From Nitrincola sp. A-D6 (GTDB lineage: Bacteria; Pseudomonadota; Gammaproteobacteria; Pseudomonadales; Balneatricaceae): a stretch of 42,604 bases of DNA. Positions within the stretch are counted from its first letter, which is position 1. Each line of letters opens with the position of its first letter. Location of the stretch: assembly GCF_000764495.1 (NCBI RefSeq), contig NZ_JRLB01000083.1, forward strand, positions 1-42,604, written 5' to 3'. The translations under genes and the position numbers were made by a program. Below the pieces are notes generated by a model. That model did no database searches, had not been told where the DNA came from, and saw only the letters and a list, made by a program, of their open reading frames with translations. Below are positions 40,467 through 42,604 of this stretch, piece after piece.

Positions 40467-41683
40467 ATGAATACACACTACGATATCGTCATAGTTGGCG
40501 GCGGCATGGTCGGTTCGGCTATTGCCTGTGCGCTGGGTAACAGTCGCTATCAGATCGCGGTGATTGAACACGAATACCCGGCGGCGTTCGAGTTCTCTCA
40601 GCCGCAAGATTTGCGGGTATCGGCGCTGAGTGTGGCTTCAGAAACTCTGCTGCGTAATCTGGGTGTCTGGGAAGGTATTACCTCGCGTCGACTCTGCCTT
40701 ATCAGCGCATGAAAGTCTGGGAATCCAGCGAATCCATGGCATCAACTGAGTTCCGGTCCGATGAAGTCGGGGAGCCCTGGTTGGGTAATATCGTTGAAAA
40801 TCGCATCACCCAGCTGGCGCTGCTGGAAACCCTGAAACGCTTTGATAATATCGATCTGATCTGTCCCGCTAAAGTACAAACGATCGATTATTCACCGGGG
40901 TCCAGCCTGATTCAGCTGCAGGATGGTCGTGAGTTGGTCGCCCGTTTATTGGTCGGTGCCGATGGTGGTGAATCCAGGGTGCGTCAGGCGGCTGGTATAG
41001 GTATCCGTAAATGGGATTACAATCAGCATGCACTGGTTGCCTCCGTAGTGACAGACTACCCGCAGCAGGATATCACCTGGCAGCAGTTCACCCCGACCGG
41101 TCCGCTGGCGTTTCTGCCGCTGACAGGCAATCAGGGCTCACTGGTGTGGTACAACACACCCGATGAAGTGAAGCGCTTGCTCAGTCTGTCTGAGGCTGAT
41201 TTTTTACAAGAGCTGCATAAAACCTTCCCTGACTGCCTGGGTCAGATCAATCAGGTGCTTGAGCGCGGCTTTTTCCCGCTGCGCCGTCAGCATGCCTTGA
41301 CCTATGTGCAGGACGGCGTTGTGCTGGCCGGTGATGCCGCTCACATGATCCATCCATTAGCCGGGCAGGGGGTTAATATAGGTTTTATGGATGCGGCAAT
41401 GTTGGCCGAGGTGCTGCTGGATGTGCAGGACCAGGGTGATGCCTTCTACAGTCAAGTGACTCTGGCTCGCTATGAGCAGGCGCGACGTAACCAAAACCTG
41501 TTGATGATGCAGTCGATGGATATGTTCTACCGTGTGTTCAGCAACGATCTGCTACCTTTAAAGTTGATACGTAATCTTGGCCTTGGCTTGGCGGAACGTC
41601 TGCCGTTTGCCAAACCGCGGGTGACCCGCTTTGCCATGGGGCTTGAAGGCCCGGTGCCCGAATTGGCACGTCGTGCCGTATAA
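40467..41683 (+). CDS. ubiF: UbiF-like ubiquinone-biosynthesis FAD monooxygenase, frame broken by a 1-base deletion
   Basis: The UbiH/UbiI/UbiF family hydroxylates the ubiquinone ring. FAD motifs are present: IVIVGGGMVGSAIACALG near the N-terminus, VGADGGESRVRQAAGIGI in the middle, and GDAAHMIHPLAGQGVNIGFM. The phrases TWQQFTPTGPLAFLPL, RRQHALTYVQDG and the MDMFYRVFSNDLLPLKLIRN stretch are closest to UbiF (C6 hydroxylase) as I remember it, rather than UbiI or UbiH. One base missing at about 40698 breaks the frame; restored, SRRLC continues into YQRMKVWESSESM, giving 405 residues, against 391 in E. coli. The exact hydroxylation site is inferred. Confidence 0.9.
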
Positions 41684-41723
41684 GCCTGTGCATCTGCGTA
41701 AATTTACATTATGAGGTTAGGCT

Positions 41724-42164
41724 ATGACCGATAACGACGATCTGAAAACACGACTGACTCCCTTGCAGTACCAAGTCACCCAGGAAGATGCCACTGAGCG
41801 GCCTTTTGATAATGCTTATTGGGATAATAAGGAAGTAGGGCTGTATGTGGATGTTATTTCCGGTGAAGCGCTATTTTCTTCAGCGGATAAATTTGAGTCA
41901 GGTAGCGGCTGGCCAAGCTTTGTAAGACCTGTTGTTAGCGATGCTGTAATCGAGCGGGAAGATAGTTCCCTGTTTGCAACGCGTACCGAAATCCGCAGTC
42001 GATCTGCCGATTCGCATCTGGGGCATGTATTTAACGATGGTCCTAATCCTACCGGGCTGCGCTATTGCATGAACTCGGCTTCACTGCACTTTATTCCGGT
42101 GGATGAGATGGAAGCCGAGGGTTACGGTGATTACCTGGATAAGGTTGGTAAGCCGTTAAGTTGA
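41724..42164 (+). CDS. msrB: Peptide-methionine (R)-S-oxide reductase MsrB, zinc-less type
   Basis: MsrB reduces the R-epimer of methionine sulfoxide in proteins. The 146-residue protein shows [28 protein letters not shown] and the catalytic Cys in [11 protein letters not shown]. The four zinc cysteines of E. coli-type MsrB (two CxxC pairs) are absent: the equivalents read [10 protein letters not shown] and [10 protein letters not shown]. The GCGWPSF cysteine is Ser as well. This is a known zinc-independent branch that also occurs fused to MsrA. It sits at the end of the plus-strand block; no terminator is obvious after it. Confidence 0.94.
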   Translation: MTDNDDLKTRLTPLQYQVTQEDATERPFDNAYWDNKEVGLYVDVISGEALFSSADKFESGSGWPSFVRPVVSDAVIEREDSSLFATRTEIRSRSADSHLGHVFNDGPNPTGLRYCMNSASLHFIPVDEMEAEGYGDYLDKVGKPLS

Positions 42165-42182
42165 TTTTTGGTGTCTTGCTGA

Positions 42183-42407
42183 GGTGGTACTATTACTTTG
42201 GTGTGACACGCTAGGTAGGTGCCATCGCTTACGGGCATGTTGAGGCTGTGTGCCACGCTGGGGTGGTGGTATCGCTTTGGTGTGATATTTGGGCTGGTGC
42301 CTCGCTGGGGAGGTGGTATCACTTTGGTGTGACACGCTTTTCGCCGTCCTGGCCGCTCGGCTGCCGCCTTCCCTGGCGGCAGACGGTCACTCCAAAGTGA
42401 TACCACC
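42183..42407. repeat. Cluster of three direct and one inverted 21-base repeat around a hairpin
   Basis: Copies: 42183-42206 (GGTGGTA, 3 extra bases, ACTTTGGTGTGA), 42265-42285 (GGTGGTATCGCTTTGGTGTGA, one base different), 42312-42332 (GGTGGTATCACTTTGGTGTG followed by A) and, inverted, 42387-42407 (one mismatch to the third). The third and fourth copies form a 21-base inverted repeat separated by 54 bases that contain a second hairpin, CTGCCGCC/GGCGGCAG (42361-42368 and 42375-42382). Open frames through it give repeated peptides on both strands, which shows they are not genes. It resembles a REP/BIME-like or MITE-like intergenic element of unknown family. Confidence 0.75.
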
Positions 42408-42410
42408 ACC

Positions 42411-42604
42411 CGCCGAACCTTTGTGCCAGTCCAAACAACAGACCGATCGAGATAAACTGCGAGTTCATGACATAAATTGCGATATTTAGATTTTGACTCT
42501 CAGTATGGCAAGAGGCTGTGCAAATACCGATTTGAAATCAACTGTACGCTGGCACCCAAGTGGTGAGGCTGATGGGATCGGATCTGGCTGACCCTGTGCG
42601 CAGG
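42411..42604. other. Right-edge tail without a callable gene
   Basis: I see no convincing gene here. One minus-strand frame stays open from the right edge to a TAA at 42486-42488 (about 38 residues, ending VDFKSVFAQPLAILRVKI) and could be the 3' end of something lying outside. No start, ribosome site or family motif supports it. The segment next to the repeat cluster may be the flank of a mobile element, but no inverted terminal repeat can be confirmed within the window. Confidence 0.3.

Noticed and set aside
42183..42407. CRISPR array
   Set aside because: Only three direct units, with unequal spacing and one inverted copy; no cas genes in the window.
42131..42409. 92-residue minus-strand open frame downstream of msrB
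   Set aside because: Its peptide repeats (CHTKVIPPP-like) come from the DNA repeat cluster, the opposite strand gives similar repeats, and no ribosome site is present.

Overview
This window is a stretch of core chromosome from a gammaproteobacterium. The gene content points to a marine member of the Oceanospirillales/Pseudomonadales. The neighbourhoods mltD-gloB-yafS-rnhA-dnaQ, psrA-nagZ, purB-hflD-mnmA-rluE, cspD/clpS-clpA/infA-bpt-aat and ftsK-lolA-rarA-crcB-serS combine E. coli-type synteny with Pseudomonas-type details: a long 531-residue isocitrate lyase, an FtsK of about 840 residues, crcB between rarA and serS, and a PsrA-like regulator beside nagZ. This placement rests on family knowledge, not on a database search. 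I see no rRNA, tRNA, CRISPR array, prophage or complete insertion sequence.

Layout. 1-2408 (minus strand): a partial YejA-type solute-binding protein, the lytic transglycosylase mltD, and gloB. 2530-5075 (plus): a YafS-type methyltransferase, rnhA, dnaQ and a short nudC; an SCP2-domain protein on the minus strand converges with nudC. 5479-12255 (plus): sohB, a PsrA-like regulator, a cytosolic YkuD enzyme, nagZ, cydD and cydC. 12345-18416: two HDOD signalling proteins flanking an omega-amidase-type nitrilase, then the ribosome GTPase ylqF, a small lysine-rich protein and a threonine aldolase. 18427-19983: an EamA exporter divergent from an Lrp/AsnC regulator. 20193-21788 (minus): isocitrate lyase aceA, with two HexR-like operators upstream. 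22319-28478 (minus): ribosomal oxygenase roxA, trmJ, purB, hflD, mnmA, rluE and cspD. 28700-31335 (plus): clpS-clpA. 31393-34104 (minus): infA, bpt, aat, trxB. 34257-42164 (plus): ftsK, lolA, rarA, crcB, serS, ubiF, msrB. 42165-42604: no gene, but a cluster of direct and inverted repeats.

How the genes work together. ClpS, ClpA, Aat and Bpt form the recognition and tagging part of a bacterial N-degron pathway (ClpP is not in the window). MltD, NagZ, the YkuD enzyme and possibly the YejA protein fit peptidoglycan turnover and recycling. TrmJ, MnmA, RluE and RoxA modify tRNA, rRNA and ribosomal protein. RnhA, DnaQ, RarA and FtsK serve replication and chromosome segregation. CydDC, TrxB, UbiF and MsrB serve respiration and redox balance.

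The most important caution is that twelve genes are broken by fourteen single-base indels. Thirteen restore with one added base and one with one base removed, several of them next to short homopolymers. Almost no other damage is visible, and indispensable genes such as ftsK and mnmA are affected. I read these as sequencing or assembly errors, so I annotate the genes as whole CDSs and give the position of each break. I did not find a convincing undescribed multi-gene system. The best leads are the right-end repeat cluster, the HexR-like and Lrp-like operators, the structured region between lrp and aceA, and the signal-less YkuD protein in a cell-wall-recycling operon.
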